Source: Promethearchaeota archaeon (lineage in GTDB: Archaea > Asgardarchaeota > Lokiarchaeia > Sigynarchaeales > SOKP01). Taken from it: a DNA stretch of 35,356 bases. Location: the NCBI GenBank assembly GCA_014729315.1, contig WJKD01000308.1:1-35356 (forward strand). Reading direction: 5' to 3'. Shown piece after piece: positions 25,440 to 34,040 of the stretch. The notes beneath the pieces were generated by a model. The model had not been told where the DNA came from, made no database searches, and was given only the letters and a program-made list of their open reading frames with translations. A program made the translations under genes and the position numbers. Positions within the stretch are counted from its first letter, which is position 1, and every line of letters starts with the position of its first letter.

Positions 25440-26219
25440 ATGATTTCTTGGCGGTTTTTACCTCTCGAAACCAGAAACGGTTATTGGAACATGGCAATAG
25501 ATGAGGCCATTTTAAAAGCCGTTATCGAGAAAAAGGTCCCTCATACGCTCCGTTTCTACAAATGGAAACCAAGCACTGTTTCAATAGGGAGAAATCAGAG
25601 TATTTCTACCGAAGTAGATAGGAAAACGGCAGAAAAAAAAGGCTTTAACATAGTTAGACGTATTACTGGAGGGGGCGCTGTTTTTCACGACGAATTCAGA
25701 GAAATTACTTATTCTCTAGTTTGTCCGATTAAATTTTTAGAGAACCTTGGAGCAATTAAGGTTTTGGATCATTTTGAGATTATTACTCAAAGTATCATTG
25801 CGGGGTTAAGGATATTTGGTTTGGAACCTCAAAAAGGGATTATCCATTGTCCTGCGCTCCTTTTGGACGGGAAGAAGTTTTCGGGTAATGCTCAGACTAG
25901 AAGAAAAAATTACCTACTTCAACACGGGACAATTTTATTAGATATAAACCCAGAATTAATGTATTCCGTGCTTACACCTCCCGAGAATGTGACCAAAACA
26001 AAAATGGTCCAATCTGTAAGAGCCAAGTGCGTAGGGATCAAAAAATATTTCGAGAATTACGAAGAAAATAAATTTATTAAATCTTTATTAAGGGGATTCG
26101 AGCAATCTCTAAAAATTAATACAATAAAAGGAAAATTAACAGAATTTGAAATAGAAACAGCAAAAAAGTTGATGCAAGAAAAATATGAAAGGAGGGAGTG
26201 GTTATATAAATATCCATAA
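25440..26219 (+). CDS. lipoate-protein ligase A / octanoyltransferase (LipM-like)
   Basis: The 259-residue protein belongs to the biotin/lipoate ligase fold family. It shows NMAIDEAIL near residue 17, LRFYKWKPSTVSIGRNQ, RRITGGGAVFHDE (residues about 73-85, the lipoyl-AMP/octanoyl binding loop), DGKKFSGNAQTRRKN with the conserved Lys, and LQHGTILLD. The NAQTRRKNYLLQHG stretch resembles LipM octanoyltransferases more than E. coli LplA. It would place octanoate or lipoate on a Lys of GcvH or a dehydrogenase E2. The C terminus (KYERREWLYKYP) overlaps the start of the next radical SAM gene by 35 nt, so the genes are translationally linked. Confidence 0.82.
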   Translation: MISWRFLPLETRNGYWNMAIDEAILKAVIEKKVPHTLRFYKWKPSTVSIGRNQSISTEVDRKTAEKKGFNIVRRITGGGAVFHDEFREITYSLVCPIKFLENLGAIKVLDHFEIITQSIIAGLRIFGLEPQKGIIHCPALLLDGKKFSGNAQTRRKNYLLQHGTILLDINPELMYSVLTPPENVTKTKMVQSVRAKCVGIKKYFENYEENKFIKSLLRGFEQSLKINTIKGKLTEFEIETAKKLMQEKYERREWLYKYP

Positions 26220-27273
26220 CGCCGAAAATTTATTAAAAAAGATAAAAGTGAAAGAAGCAACTTATTCGGACTTTTCAAACTTACTCACATTGGAAGAGAC
26301 AAAAATAGAACCGTTTTTTCAGCTTGCCCAAGAGATTAAAGTCCAAAATTTTGGAAACTCATTAAAAATATATATTCCCAATAAAAGATTTCCAGCAATC
26401 AGTCTCACTGGAAATATATGCGAACTAAATTGTGAACATTGTAATAAGAAATATTTGAGTGGAATGAAGGCAATACTTAATCCAAGAGATTTAAGAGATT
26501 TCTTAACGAACCACGGGAAGAAAAACGGTGTAGGTGTTTTACTCTCAGGAGGATGCGATTCAAACGGCTCTGTTCCTTTGATAAAGTACTTAGATGTAGT
26601 TAATGAAGTAAAAAAAGAGACAAATTTAGTTATAAATACACACACGGGTTTGTTAGATGAAAATACCGCAAAGAAATTAGCAGAAGCGAATGTAGATATC
26701 GTCTCTTTTGACATTAATGTGGACGACGATGCTATCAAAGAAATTTATCATTTAAATAAAGATAGAAAAGACTACGAGAGAGCGGTCTATCTATTAAAGA
26801 AGTACAATCTAAATGTCGTACCTCATATTTGTATCGGGTTATATCACGGAATTTTACATAAAGAATTAGAAGCTTTAAAATTTATAAACGAGACTAACTT
26901 AAATCCATCACTAATCGTCTTAATTGCTTTAATTCCTCCTAAATATAAAAAGAGTAAGTTTAAGGAACCAAAACCACTCGAAATAGCAAAGATTATCGCA
27001 GTAACCAGGTTTTTATTTCCAACTACGGAAATTTCTCTAGGATGCATGCGGCCGAGAGGAAAATTAAAAAAAAAAATCGAACTTATGGCAATAAAAGCTG
27101 GATTAAACAGAATTGAAATTCCCTCACCAGATACATTAAAAAAGATTAAAAAGATTAATCCCAAGATTAAGTACAAGTTCTTTTCAGCATGTTGTGCTCT
27201 TCCAAAAAAATTTGAGGAATTACCATCTTCAAAATGTAAGAATTCCAAGATAAAAAGATACAAAATAAATTAA
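26185..27273 (+). CDS. radical SAM lipoyl synthase partner (LipS1/LipS2 family)
   Basis: The 362-residue protein has SLTGNICELNCEHCN (Cys79, Cys83, Cys86; CxxxCxxC) and LLSGGCDSNGSVP in the SAM-binding strand region. A C-terminal SACCALP and a late Cys could ligate a second cluster. It differs in sequence from the 332-residue protein upstream, consistent with the two non-identical archaeal lipoyl synthase subunits. The start at ATG 26185 overlaps the ligase gene by 35 nt. A GGAGGG at 26191-26196 lies inside the coding region, so a later start without a canonical codon cannot be excluded. The next gene follows after 24 nt. Confidence 0.75.
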   Translation: MKGGSGYINIHNAENLLKKIKVKEATYSDFSNLLTLEETKIEPFFQLAQEIKVQNFGNSLKIYIPNKRFPAISLTGNICELNCEHCNKKYLSGMKAILNPRDLRDFLTNHGKKNGVGVLLSGGCDSNGSVPLIKYLDVVNEVKKETNLVINTHTGLLDENTAKKLAEANVDIVSFDINVDDDAIKEIYHLNKDRKDYERAVYLLKKYNLNVVPHICIGLYHGILHKELEALKFINETNLNPSLIVLIALIPPKYKKSKFKEPKPLEIAKIIAVTRFLFPTTEISLGCMRPRGKLKKKIELMAIKAGLNRIEIPSPDTLKKIKKINPKIKYKFFSACCALPKKFEELPSSKCKNSKIKRYKIN

Positions 27274-27297
27274 TTCAATGATTCAAGATTCATTATT

Positions 27298-27735
27298 ATG
27301 ACGAACGATGCTCTCGAGCTAATTAAAAATAAATTTAAAAAGGACAAATTTGCCAAATATTTTGGTATTCAATTAGATGAAATAACTGAGGATTTTGTGC
27401 AAATGCATATGCTCCTTACACCAGAGATGAATAATTTTCAAGGTAGACCCCACGGTGCTGCAATATACGGATTAGCTGATGCGGCGTTTTCGGTGATCGG
27501 AAATAATAAAAACAACATTTGTGTCGCACTAGACTGTTCTATAACGTATCACGCAAGTCCAGATCCCGGTGAGGTTTTATATGTTCGAGGAGAATTAGTT
27601 AAGCAAACTAGAAGGATTGGCACATATATGTTTTCACTTTATACATTGAAGGATAATAACGAACATAAAGTAGCAACAATGATCTCAACCTTGTACTGTA
27701 CGGGAAAACCCCATGATCCAAACATTAAATGTTAG
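27298..27735 (+). CDS. hotdog-fold thioesterase, PaaI/4HBT-like
   Basis: The 145-residue protein has the N-F-x-G-x-x-H-G motif (NNFQGRPHGAAIYGLAD, residues about 43-59) with the catalytic-site Asp in GLADAAFS, followed by ALDCSITYHASPDPGEVLYV, typical of PaaI-type acyl-CoA thioesterases. It hydrolyses a thioester, probably an acyl- or aryl-CoA. The gene lies between the lipoyl trio and the F420 genes, 10 nt before the CofE-nitroreductase fusion, so co-transcription is likely. A link to lipoylation (acyl supply) or to F420 is not shown by sequence. Confidence 0.82.
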   Translation: MTNDALELIKNKFKKDKFAKYFGIQLDEITEDFVQMHMLLTPEMNNFQGRPHGAAIYGLADAAFSVIGNNKNNICVALDCSITYHASPDPGEVLYVRGELVKQTRRIGTYMFSLYTLKDNNEHKVATMISTLYCTGKPHDPNIKC

Positions 27736-27745
27736 GTTAAAGTAA

Positions 27746-29155
27746 ATGGTACAAAAAATCGAATTATTTGGGCTATCGAATATCCCGCTTATAAAGCTCG
27801 GGGATAATTTAATGGAGATCATTTTAGATTCTTTAAAAATAAATCATCTTGATGTTCAAGATAACGATATATTTTTAATTGCCCAGACAATAGTATCGAA
27901 AAGTCTTGGAAGAATTAGGAGCCTAGACGAGATTTCGCCGAGTAAAGAAGCATTTGGGTTATGCAAATCAATCGAGAAGAAAGCTCGTTCATTTGGGATC
28001 CCAGTAAAGTCTCCGGAATTAATTCAAGCAATCTTGGAAGAATCGAAACAAATCGTAAAGGCCGAACATGTTTTGATAACCGAAACCAAGCACGGATTTG
28101 TATGCGCTAACGCAGGTATTGACAAATCAAATATTGAAGGAGAGAAAAAAATTGCTCTTTTGCCTAAAGATCCGGATGAAGAAGCAAGAAAAATTAGAGA
28201 AAACCTAAAGAAAAAATTGGGTATCGAATGTGCAGTAATAATAACCGATTCCTTCGGCAGACCATTTCGAATTGGATCTGTGGGAGTTGCGATAGGGGTT
28301 GCTGGAATTTTACCCTTAATCGATAAACGTGGAGAAAAGGACTTATACGGGCACATTCTTGAGAGTACGATTGTTGCTCAGATAGATAATCTCGCATCGT
28401 CTGCGCAGCTAATAATGGGAGAAGCAGACGAAGGAATGCCTATTGTGATAGTCAGAGGATATCAATACAGGGTTGTAGAATCTTCAAACATATCTGAGTT
28501 ATTAAGACATTATACAGCTGATTTGTTTCGTAATTATAATAACGAAGAGATCCTCAACGCTCTTTTAAATAGAAGAAGTTATAAATTTGAGTTTGCACGA
28601 CAACAAGTTAACACTGATGTTATCAAGGAATGTATTTCTATTGCTCGTTATGCTCCTAACGCTCATAATAAGCAGCAGTGGAGATACAGTATTATTAAAC
28701 AGGGAAAGCTTAGAGAAAGATTAATTTCAAGGATGAACCAAAAGCTTAGAGGGGATTTAGAAAAGGATAGAAAGTCAGAAGATTATATAAATAATAAAAT
28801 AAATAAAACTCACAATGACTTCTTGAAGGCCCCATATTTAATTTTGATATCTATGGAGACTAAAGACTTAGATCGGTATTCGGACGAAGTTCGGAATAAT
28901 TATGAATACATATTAGGGATTCAAAGCGTCAGTTCATCTGCCACCTACTTTTTGCTTGCTCTCGAAAGCAAAGGATTAGCATCCTGTTGGTATTGTGCAC
29001 CATTGTTTGCCCAAAAGGTGGTTAAGAAATCTTTAAAGCTTCCATCTTCTTTTGTTCCAATAGCATTTATTACAGTAGGTTATCCGAAAAAGAAAATTAA
29101 AACACCTTATCGTAAGAATGTGGAAGAAATAATATATAAACCATATTCGGAATAA
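27746..29155 (+). CDS. F420-0:gamma-glutamyl ligase fused to a nitroreductase domain (FbiB-like)
   Basis: Residues about 1-245 of this 469-residue protein match CofE: LIAQTIVSKSLGRI, KHGFVCANAGID, LPKDPDEEARKIR, ITDSFGRPFRIGSVGVAIG and DNLASSAQLIMGEA. These add gamma-linked glutamates to F420-0 with GTP and a divalent metal. Residues about 260-469 are a nitroreductase-like flavin domain (LNRRSYKFEFA, RYAPNAHNKQQWRY, SSSATYFLLALESKGLASCW). In actinobacterial FbiB this fused domain reduces dehydro-F420-0 before glutamylation; in most methanogens CofE stands alone. The fusion therefore suggests the dehydro-F420-0 route, in which phosphoenolpyruvate-derived chemistry is reduced in situ. CofD follows 22 nt later. 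Confidence 0.9.
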   Translation: MVQKIELFGLSNIPLIKLGDNLMEIILDSLKINHLDVQDNDIFLIAQTIVSKSLGRIRSLDEISPSKEAFGLCKSIEKKARSFGIPVKSPELIQAILEESKQIVKAEHVLITETKHGFVCANAGIDKSNIEGEKKIALLPKDPDEEARKIRENLKKKLGIECAVIITDSFGRPFRIGSVGVAIGVAGILPLIDKRGEKDLYGHILESTIVAQIDNLASSAQLIMGEADEGMPIVIVRGYQYRVVESSNISELLRHYTADLFRNYNNEEILNALLNRRSYKFEFARQQVNTDVIKECISIARYAPNAHNKQQWRYSIIKQGKLRERLISRMNQKLRGDLEKDRKSEDYINNKINKTHNDFLKAPYLILISMETKDLDRYSDEVRNNYEYILGIQSVSSSATYFLLALESKGLASCWYCAPLFAQKVVKKSLKLPSSFVPIAFITVGYPKKKIKTPYRKNVEEIIYKPYSE

Positions 29156-29161
29156 TAACAA

Positions 29162-29169
29162 AGGAGAGG
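29162..29169 (+). promoter_or_regulatory. Shine-Dalgarno site of cofD
   Basis: AGGAGAGG lies 8 nt before ATG 29178, a strong match that fixes the start. Confidence 0.65.
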
Positions 29170-29177
29170 TTTTACTT

Positions 29178-30110
29178 ATGCGGAATGAGAATTACTATCT
29201 TATATTAGCTGGGGGGGTAGGAGCTGCAAAATTCGTTGAAGGTGTAGCACATGTGCTTGATCCAAGTTGTCTTAAAATAATTGTGAACACAGGAGATGAT
29301 ATAGAATTATTTGGCTTACAAATTTGCCCCGACTTGGATATTATTACTTATACTTTAGCAAGTCTCGTGGATGAAGAAAAGGGATGGGGGTTGAAAGATG
29401 AATCTTTTTCATGCTTGAGTATGCTTAAAAAATATTATGATTTTGATTGGTTTAATATGGGTGATAAAGATCTTGCCACGCACATATTTCGCACAGACTT
29501 GATTAATCGTGGTTTTACTAAAACACAAGTTACAGAAGTCATATGCCAAAAACTGGGAATTAGTGCTGAAATACTTCCGATGTGTGATCAAAAAGTCGAA
29601 ACTTACATAAGTACTTCTCAAAAAGAAATGCATTTTGAGGAATATTATATTAAATACCAATGTCAACCTGAAATCATAGACATTGAGTTTAAGGGAATCG
29701 ATGAATCCCTTATTTCAAAAGATATTATTAAATATATTAAAGAGGCAAATAAAATAATAATATGTCCATCTAACCCAATCGTTTCAATTGGAACAATTCT
29801 TAAAGTAAAGGGGATGAAAGAAGCGTTAAAAAGAGTAAAGAACAAATCCTACGCAGTTAGCCCGATAATACAGGGTCAAACAGTCAAGGGACCAGCAGAT
29901 AAGTTAATGAGATTCAAAGGATTAAATGTATCGTGCGTTGGGGTTGCGGAATTCTATAGAGAATTTATCGGACATATGGTAATTGATATAAAAGATAGAG
30001 ACTTGAAACCAAAAATAGAAGATCTAGGATTAAAAGCGTATTGTTTTGATACTATGATGGTAAACTTGGAAAAAAAAAGGGAGCTAGCTAACTTCATAAT
30101 TGACCTATGA
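29178..30110 (+). CDS. cofD: 2-phospho-L-lactate transferase-type enzyme CofD
   Basis: It joins the phospholactate or enolpyruvate part to Fo, making (dehydro-)F420-0. The 310-residue protein has the N-terminal LAGGVGAAKFVEGVA, IVNTGDDIELFGLQICPDLDI, NMGDKDLATHIFRTDL and, near residue 200, ICPSNPIVSIGTIL, all CofD landmarks. Length is normal. It follows the CofE-nitroreductase fusion with its own strong Shine-Dalgarno site, so both act in the same pathway. Genes for Fo synthesis (CofG/H) and nucleotide activation are not in the window. It converges with the membrane protein gene, 8 nt apart. Confidence 0.93.
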   Translation: MRNENYYLILAGGVGAAKFVEGVAHVLDPSCLKIIVNTGDDIELFGLQICPDLDIITYTLASLVDEEKGWGLKDESFSCLSMLKKYYDFDWFNMGDKDLATHIFRTDLINRGFTKTQVTEVICQKLGISAEILPMCDQKVETYISTSQKEMHFEEYYIKYQCQPEIIDIEFKGIDESLISKDIIKYIKEANKIIICPSNPIVSIGTILKVKGMKEALKRVKNKSYAVSPIIQGQTVKGPADKLMRFKGLNVSCVGVAEFYREFIGHMVIDIKDRDLKPKIEDLGLKAYCFDTMMVNLEKKRELANFIIDL

Positions 30111-30118
30111 TATAAGCA

Positions 30119-31585
30119 TTACGATGTAGTTTCTGCAGTCGGCTGACCAGCTTCCCCTATTTCCTCTTCCGTATTTTCTAGCTCTTCATCTAATTTAACA
30201 TAATCTCCAACAGAAGCTAGTATTTCTTTTATACGACCCTCTTGCTTTAATCGGATAATTAGATTTCTATGTTTAATATATGATATACCTTTGGCTATAA
30301 CAGGAAAGAGGAGCATAAACGGAATTAACAGAGTAATAACCACCTCTGGCGAGTACATTGCTAAACTTTCGGTAATTGCAGGGGGAAGGTTAAATACATT
30401 CACGAAAAACCAATGGGGATGAATTATTATAAAACTTATAATTACAAGTAAGCCCACTCGAAAAGTAAAATTGATAAACGTAGATGTAATTAAACTTTTT
30501 CCTTGAGGAGCAGAGGATCGGGCGGTTAGAGTTTCCTCAGACTCTGGATCTTCTCTGAAAAGCCTCTCTAAATATCTTCCTAATCTTCTCGTTTTAGAAG
30601 CTGCTGAAACTAATTTTTTCTCTTCTTCTTCCAATTTTTTCTTCTCGATCATCTCCTTGACATAAGAAAATCTTTGAGAGGTTCGTGCAAAAAATTTCGC
30701 TAGTTTTTCTTCTTCTGCCTCAATTTCTTCCCTTCTCTTTTTGGCCTCTCCTTTAATCTTATCAATATCCGCCACGACAAAATGAGATTCTCTTCGTATA
30801 ATCTTTAATTGTGCTTCTAATCTCTCGCTCCTTTCTAAGGATGGTGAGGTTACTGAATTGATATAATTAATTTGAAAAGAGATCTCTAAATACAAATAGC
30901 AAATAATAGCTAAAAGAGCTGTAGCACTAACAAGAAAAAGAAATAGATTATCAAGAGGCAAAACTTTTAGTCTAATGGAAACGGGATCTTCGAGCTCATC
31001 CAGAACTTCAAAACTGACTTTAAATAAAGCAAGCATATCTCGAAATCCAAAGACCATTAGAGGTAAAACTATCATTAACACTAAAGATCCAATTGCTATA
31101 AGGCTATATTTGGGATCTGTCTGTATTATTGATCGGACAAAAAAAATAATTGAAATTATTAAAATAATTTGAAAAGAGAATAAATATAAATTGTTTAAAA
31201 ATTTTAAAAGCTCTTTCACTATTAATTCGGGTATGGTTCTTAAACTAGGCGCCTCACCATTAGGAAAAGAAAACCATTTTGCTAAATAAAATCTAAAAAA
31301 CCTTTCTACAAAATTAACCATAAAACTAGCTCTAAAACTTGGAAAGGCAAAAAAGATTCCAACCGCTATAAAAGTCGCACCTAAAGCAATTATATACATA
31401 CAAAAGAATAAACCATAAGCCAAAACATTTTTTAAATAATAAATTACATCAGTAATAACTAAATCTCCATCTGGTTTCCATATTATTTTGCGAAAATTAA
31501 AGATATTACTAAAAACTAAGAATATAAATATAAACACCGCGATGTTCGCTGCTTTTAATATCCATAGAAATTTTCTTGCCATCAT
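30119..31585 (-). CDS. multi-pass membrane protein with central coiled coil
   Basis: I do not recognise a family for this 488-residue protein. About seven hydrophobic spans are visible: near residues 8-27, 52-79, 130-150, 158-178, 210-232, 374-395 and 410-432. Between spans 5 and 6 lies a charged region (about 245-345) with heptad-like Glu/Lys runs such as KRREEIEAEEEKLAKF, probably a cytosolic coiled coil. The C terminus is acidic. The gene begins 1 nt after the DUF58 stop codon on the same strand, so it is translationally linked to the MoxR-DUF58 cassette and probably forms part of its membrane complex. No catalytic motif is seen. Confidence 0.72.
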   Translation of the reverse strand: MMARKFLWILKAANIAVFIFIFLVFSNIFNFRKIIWKPDGDLVITDVIYYLKNVLAYGLFFCMYIIALGATFIAVGIFFAFPSFRASFMVNFVERFFRFYLAKWFSFPNGEAPSLRTIPELIVKELLKFLNNLYLFSFQIILIISIIFFVRSIIQTDPKYSLIAIGSLVLMIVLPLMVFGFRDMLALFKVSFEVLDELEDPVSIRLKVLPLDNLFLFLVSATALLAIICYLYLEISFQINYINSVTSPSLERSERLEAQLKIIRRESHFVVADIDKIKGEAKKRREEIEAEEEKLAKFFARTSQRFSYVKEMIEKKKLEEEEKKLVSAASKTRRLGRYLERLFREDPESEETLTARSSAPQGKSLITSTFINFTFRVGLLVIISFIIIHPHWFFVNVFNLPPAITESLAMYSPEVVITLLIPFMLLFPVIAKGISYIKHRNLIIRLKQEGRIKEILASVGDYVKLDEELENTEEEIGEAGQPTAETTS

Positions 31586-31586
31586 A

Positions 31587-32930
31587 TTAATATGCCCTCC
31601 CTTTTTTCTTAGCTTCCAGATAATATCTTAAAACTTGATTCATCATATCATCAGGTCCAACCGAGATGATATTTACGCCCGCATTCCTCAAATCTTGTCT
31701 AACTGTTAAAATATGCTCCATCATTTCTTCACTAATAGCCTCTGCTAAAGCCTTATCAGTGGAAGACAAATCAACTTCGTGAATTTCAAACCAAGGTGAA
31801 AATGGATTTATTAAAATGATAGTATGATTAAAAGGTAATAATTTTCTTACTGCTTTGTTAATTTCTTTCGAATCTGCTTCTAAATCAGATATAAGGAAAA
31901 TTAAAGAACGTTTGTGAAAACGCTTAGTAAAATAATCCATAGCCTCGAAGATTTGACATTTTCCTTGAGGTTTTACCCGAGCAACAAAATCTAATACAGA
32001 ATAAAAATGGTCTTCTCCTCCTGACGGTTTTAGAAATGAGAAGTTTTTTTTGGTAGAAAATGTAAAAACTCCCACATTGTCTCGCCTAGTTAACGCTACT
32101 TTAGTAAGTAACATACAAGCGCGAATAGAATATTCGAATTTTGTATTATCTATAGCTCCTCCAGCCATAGTACTTGAGGAATCAACCATAACTATAACAG
32201 TTACATCCCTTTCTGTCTCAAATTCTTTAACAATAAGTTTTTGCATTCGAGCACTCGCTTTCCAATCAATTAATCGAAACTGATCGCCAAAAACATATCT
32301 ACGCATCCCGTAAAAATCGGAACCAAGCCCTTTTTGCTTAGATCTTTGAACACCGTAATTAAGTTGTAAAGAGCGTTTTGATCCAAGAATTTCAATGCGT
32401 TTTATGTCTTCATACGGAGGATATATTAATATATCCGTAACGCTATCAGGAACAATTCTTTCAACCGAATTAAAACCTAATCGATCTTTAACAGTTACCG
32501 ACAGAGGACCTATCGGATATTCGCCTCTAACTCGGGGCTCAAGGACGAATGAAAATTTAATTTTTTCTTTAGGACCGATTCGTGTAGAGATAAAGTTTTC
32601 TCCCAAAACTAATCGAAACAATTGAGGATTAAAGTAATCTCTTATTTCGAGAAAATCAAAACCACTTCTTCCCGTATTTTCTACGATTACCTTTATATGC
32701 ACGAAATCATCCTTGAATACTTTTTCTTTTTCGAGTTCTCTCGTAACTTTTAATTCCTCAATATTCATTTGATAGTAAAATATTGGTAAACTTATTATCG
32801 TGCTAAAAAGAAGGATAATTGCAAAATAAATTAGAAAATAATTTACGAATGCAAATCCAGCTGTTAAAAAGAATACTGCAAACAGTACTAAAACTCTTCC
32901 TTTTCCACCGAGAATATTATACCACCATTT
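31587..32930 (-). CDS. DUF58 (vWA-like) membrane-anchored protein
   Basis: The frame from ATG 32768 gives 393 residues starting MNIEELKV. It includes the DUF58 core: SVTVKDRLGF near residue 100, KGLGSDFYGMRRYVFGDQFRLIDWKAS (residues about 144-171) and a vWA-like MVDSSSTMAGG with a MIDAS-type DxSxS. Upstream in the same frame, back to 32930, codons encode GKGRVLVLFAVFFL... and two hydrophobic spans before MNIEELKV, as is normal for DUF58 proteins, which begin with two membrane helices. No ATG, GTG or TTG opens that stretch; ATG 32928 is one base out of frame and soon stops. A rare start codon or an indel is likely. DUF58 proteins work with MoxR ATPases. Confidence 0.85.
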   Translation of the reverse strand, partial: KWWYNILGGKGRVLVLFAVFFLTAGFAFVNYFLIYFAIILLFSTIISLPIFYYQMNIEELKVTRELEKEKVFKDDFVHIKVIVENTGRSGFDFLEIRDYFNPQLFRLVLGENFISTRIGPKEKIKFSFVLEPRVRGEYPIGPLSVTVKDRLGFNSVERIVPDSVTDILIYPPYEDIKRIEILGSKRSLQLNYGVQRSKQKGLGSDFYGMRRYVFGDQFRLIDWKASARMQKLIVKEFETERDVTVIVMVDSSSTMAGGAIDNTKFEYSIRACMLLTKVALTRRDNVGVFTFSTKKNFSFLKPSGGEDHFYSVLDFVARVKPQGKCQIFEAMDYFTKRFHKRSLIFLISDLEADSKEINKAVRKLLPFNHTIILINPFSPWFEIHEVDLSSTDKALAEAISEEMMEHILTVRQDLRNAGVNIISVGPDDMMNQVLRYYLEAKKKGRAY

Positions 32931-32991
32931 TTATTTTAAATATTATGAATCCTTTATTTTTTGAGGATGTGCTAAATCATTTATCGAAAAA

Positions 32992-33963
32992 CTATATCGG
33001 GACGGGGATCTCTTCGATTATGTTTTTGATTACCGTTTTTATATCGAGTCCTTCTAATTCTGCTTCTGGTTTCAATAAGATTCGATGATTTAGGGCTGGA
33101 ACAGTCAAAGCTCTGACATCATCTGGTGTTACATACGTTCTACCAAGAATCGCGGCTCGAGCTTTTGAGGTTTTCATTAAAACTAAGCTGGCTCTTGGTC
33201 CACAACCTAAAGCAATTTGAGGATGATTTCTCGTTTTTAATATAAGGTCTCGAATGTATTTCAATATCCGCTCGTCAATGTATACATGATTTATTAGTTT
33301 CTGGGCTGCTATTAACTCGTCAGCATTAGTGACCGCGTCAACTAGTGGAGAGTCTCCGCTCAATTGTCTCCGGAGAATTTCGACCTCTTCGTCCTGTTCG
33401 GGATAATCCAACCACAGTTTGAACAGAAATCTATCAACTTGTGCTTCAGGTAAAGGATATGTCCCTTCCATCTCAATAGGATTTTCGGTTGCAACAACCA
33501 TGAAAGGTTTAATAAGTTCTAAAGTCTCTCCTTCGATAGTGACTTGTCTTTCCGCCATTGCTTCTAATAAAGCGGCCTGAGTCTTCGGGGCAGAACGATT
33601 TATTTCGTCTGCTAAGACCAGATTGGCGAATATGGGGCCTTGTTGTAAGACGAATGCACCTTCGTTTTGGTCAAAGATCTTGGTTCCTGTAATGTCGGCC
33701 GGAAGTAAATCTGGAGTAAATTGTATTCTTCTAAAGCTGATTCCTAAAGTTTTTGCAAAAGTTTTTGCCATAACCGTTTTTCCAAGTCCTGGAACACCTT
33801 CTAAAAGAACATGCCCGTTTACTAATAATGCAATAAAAAGTTGCTGTAGAATCTCACCATTACCAACTATGACACGCGAGACCTCACTCAGAACTTCTTG
33901 AGCAATTTCTCGGATAGGAGCAACATCCAATTCTATTTCTTGTTTTGCTTTTGTAGCTTCCAT
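32992..33963 (-). CDS. MoxR family AAA+ ATPase
   Basis: The 323-residue protein shows Walker A GVPGLGKT near residues 56-63, Walker B LVLADEINR near 116-124, sensor 1 ATENP near 158, and a C-terminal lid with LGCGPRASLVLMK and TPDDVRALTVPAL. The FTPDLLPADITGTKIFDQ and GPIFANL segments are the MoxR signature. These ATPases act as chaperones assembling metal-, vWA- or membrane-linked complexes together with DUF58 partners. Here the DUF58 gene follows, then a multi-pass membrane protein. The upstream gene is a DUF4350-like protein 77 nt away. Confidence 0.95.
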   Translation of the reverse strand: MEATKAKQEIELDVAPIREIAQEVLSEVSRVIVGNGEILQQLFIALLVNGHVLLEGVPGLGKTVMAKTFAKTLGISFRRIQFTPDLLPADITGTKIFDQNEGAFVLQQGPIFANLVLADEINRSAPKTQAALLEAMAERQVTIEGETLELIKPFMVVATENPIEMEGTYPLPEAQVDRFLFKLWLDYPEQDEEVEILRRQLSGDSPLVDAVTNADELIAAQKLINHVYIDERILKYIRDLILKTRNHPQIALGCGPRASLVLMKTSKARAAILGRTYVTPDDVRALTVPALNHRILLKPEAELEGLDIKTVIKNIIEEIPVPI

Positions 33964-34040
33964 CTTTTTTCACTTTTTTGTTTTTTTATTTTTAATTTTA
34001 ATTTAGCGATTAATCTTATTCATTTTTAGAAATTCTTTTT

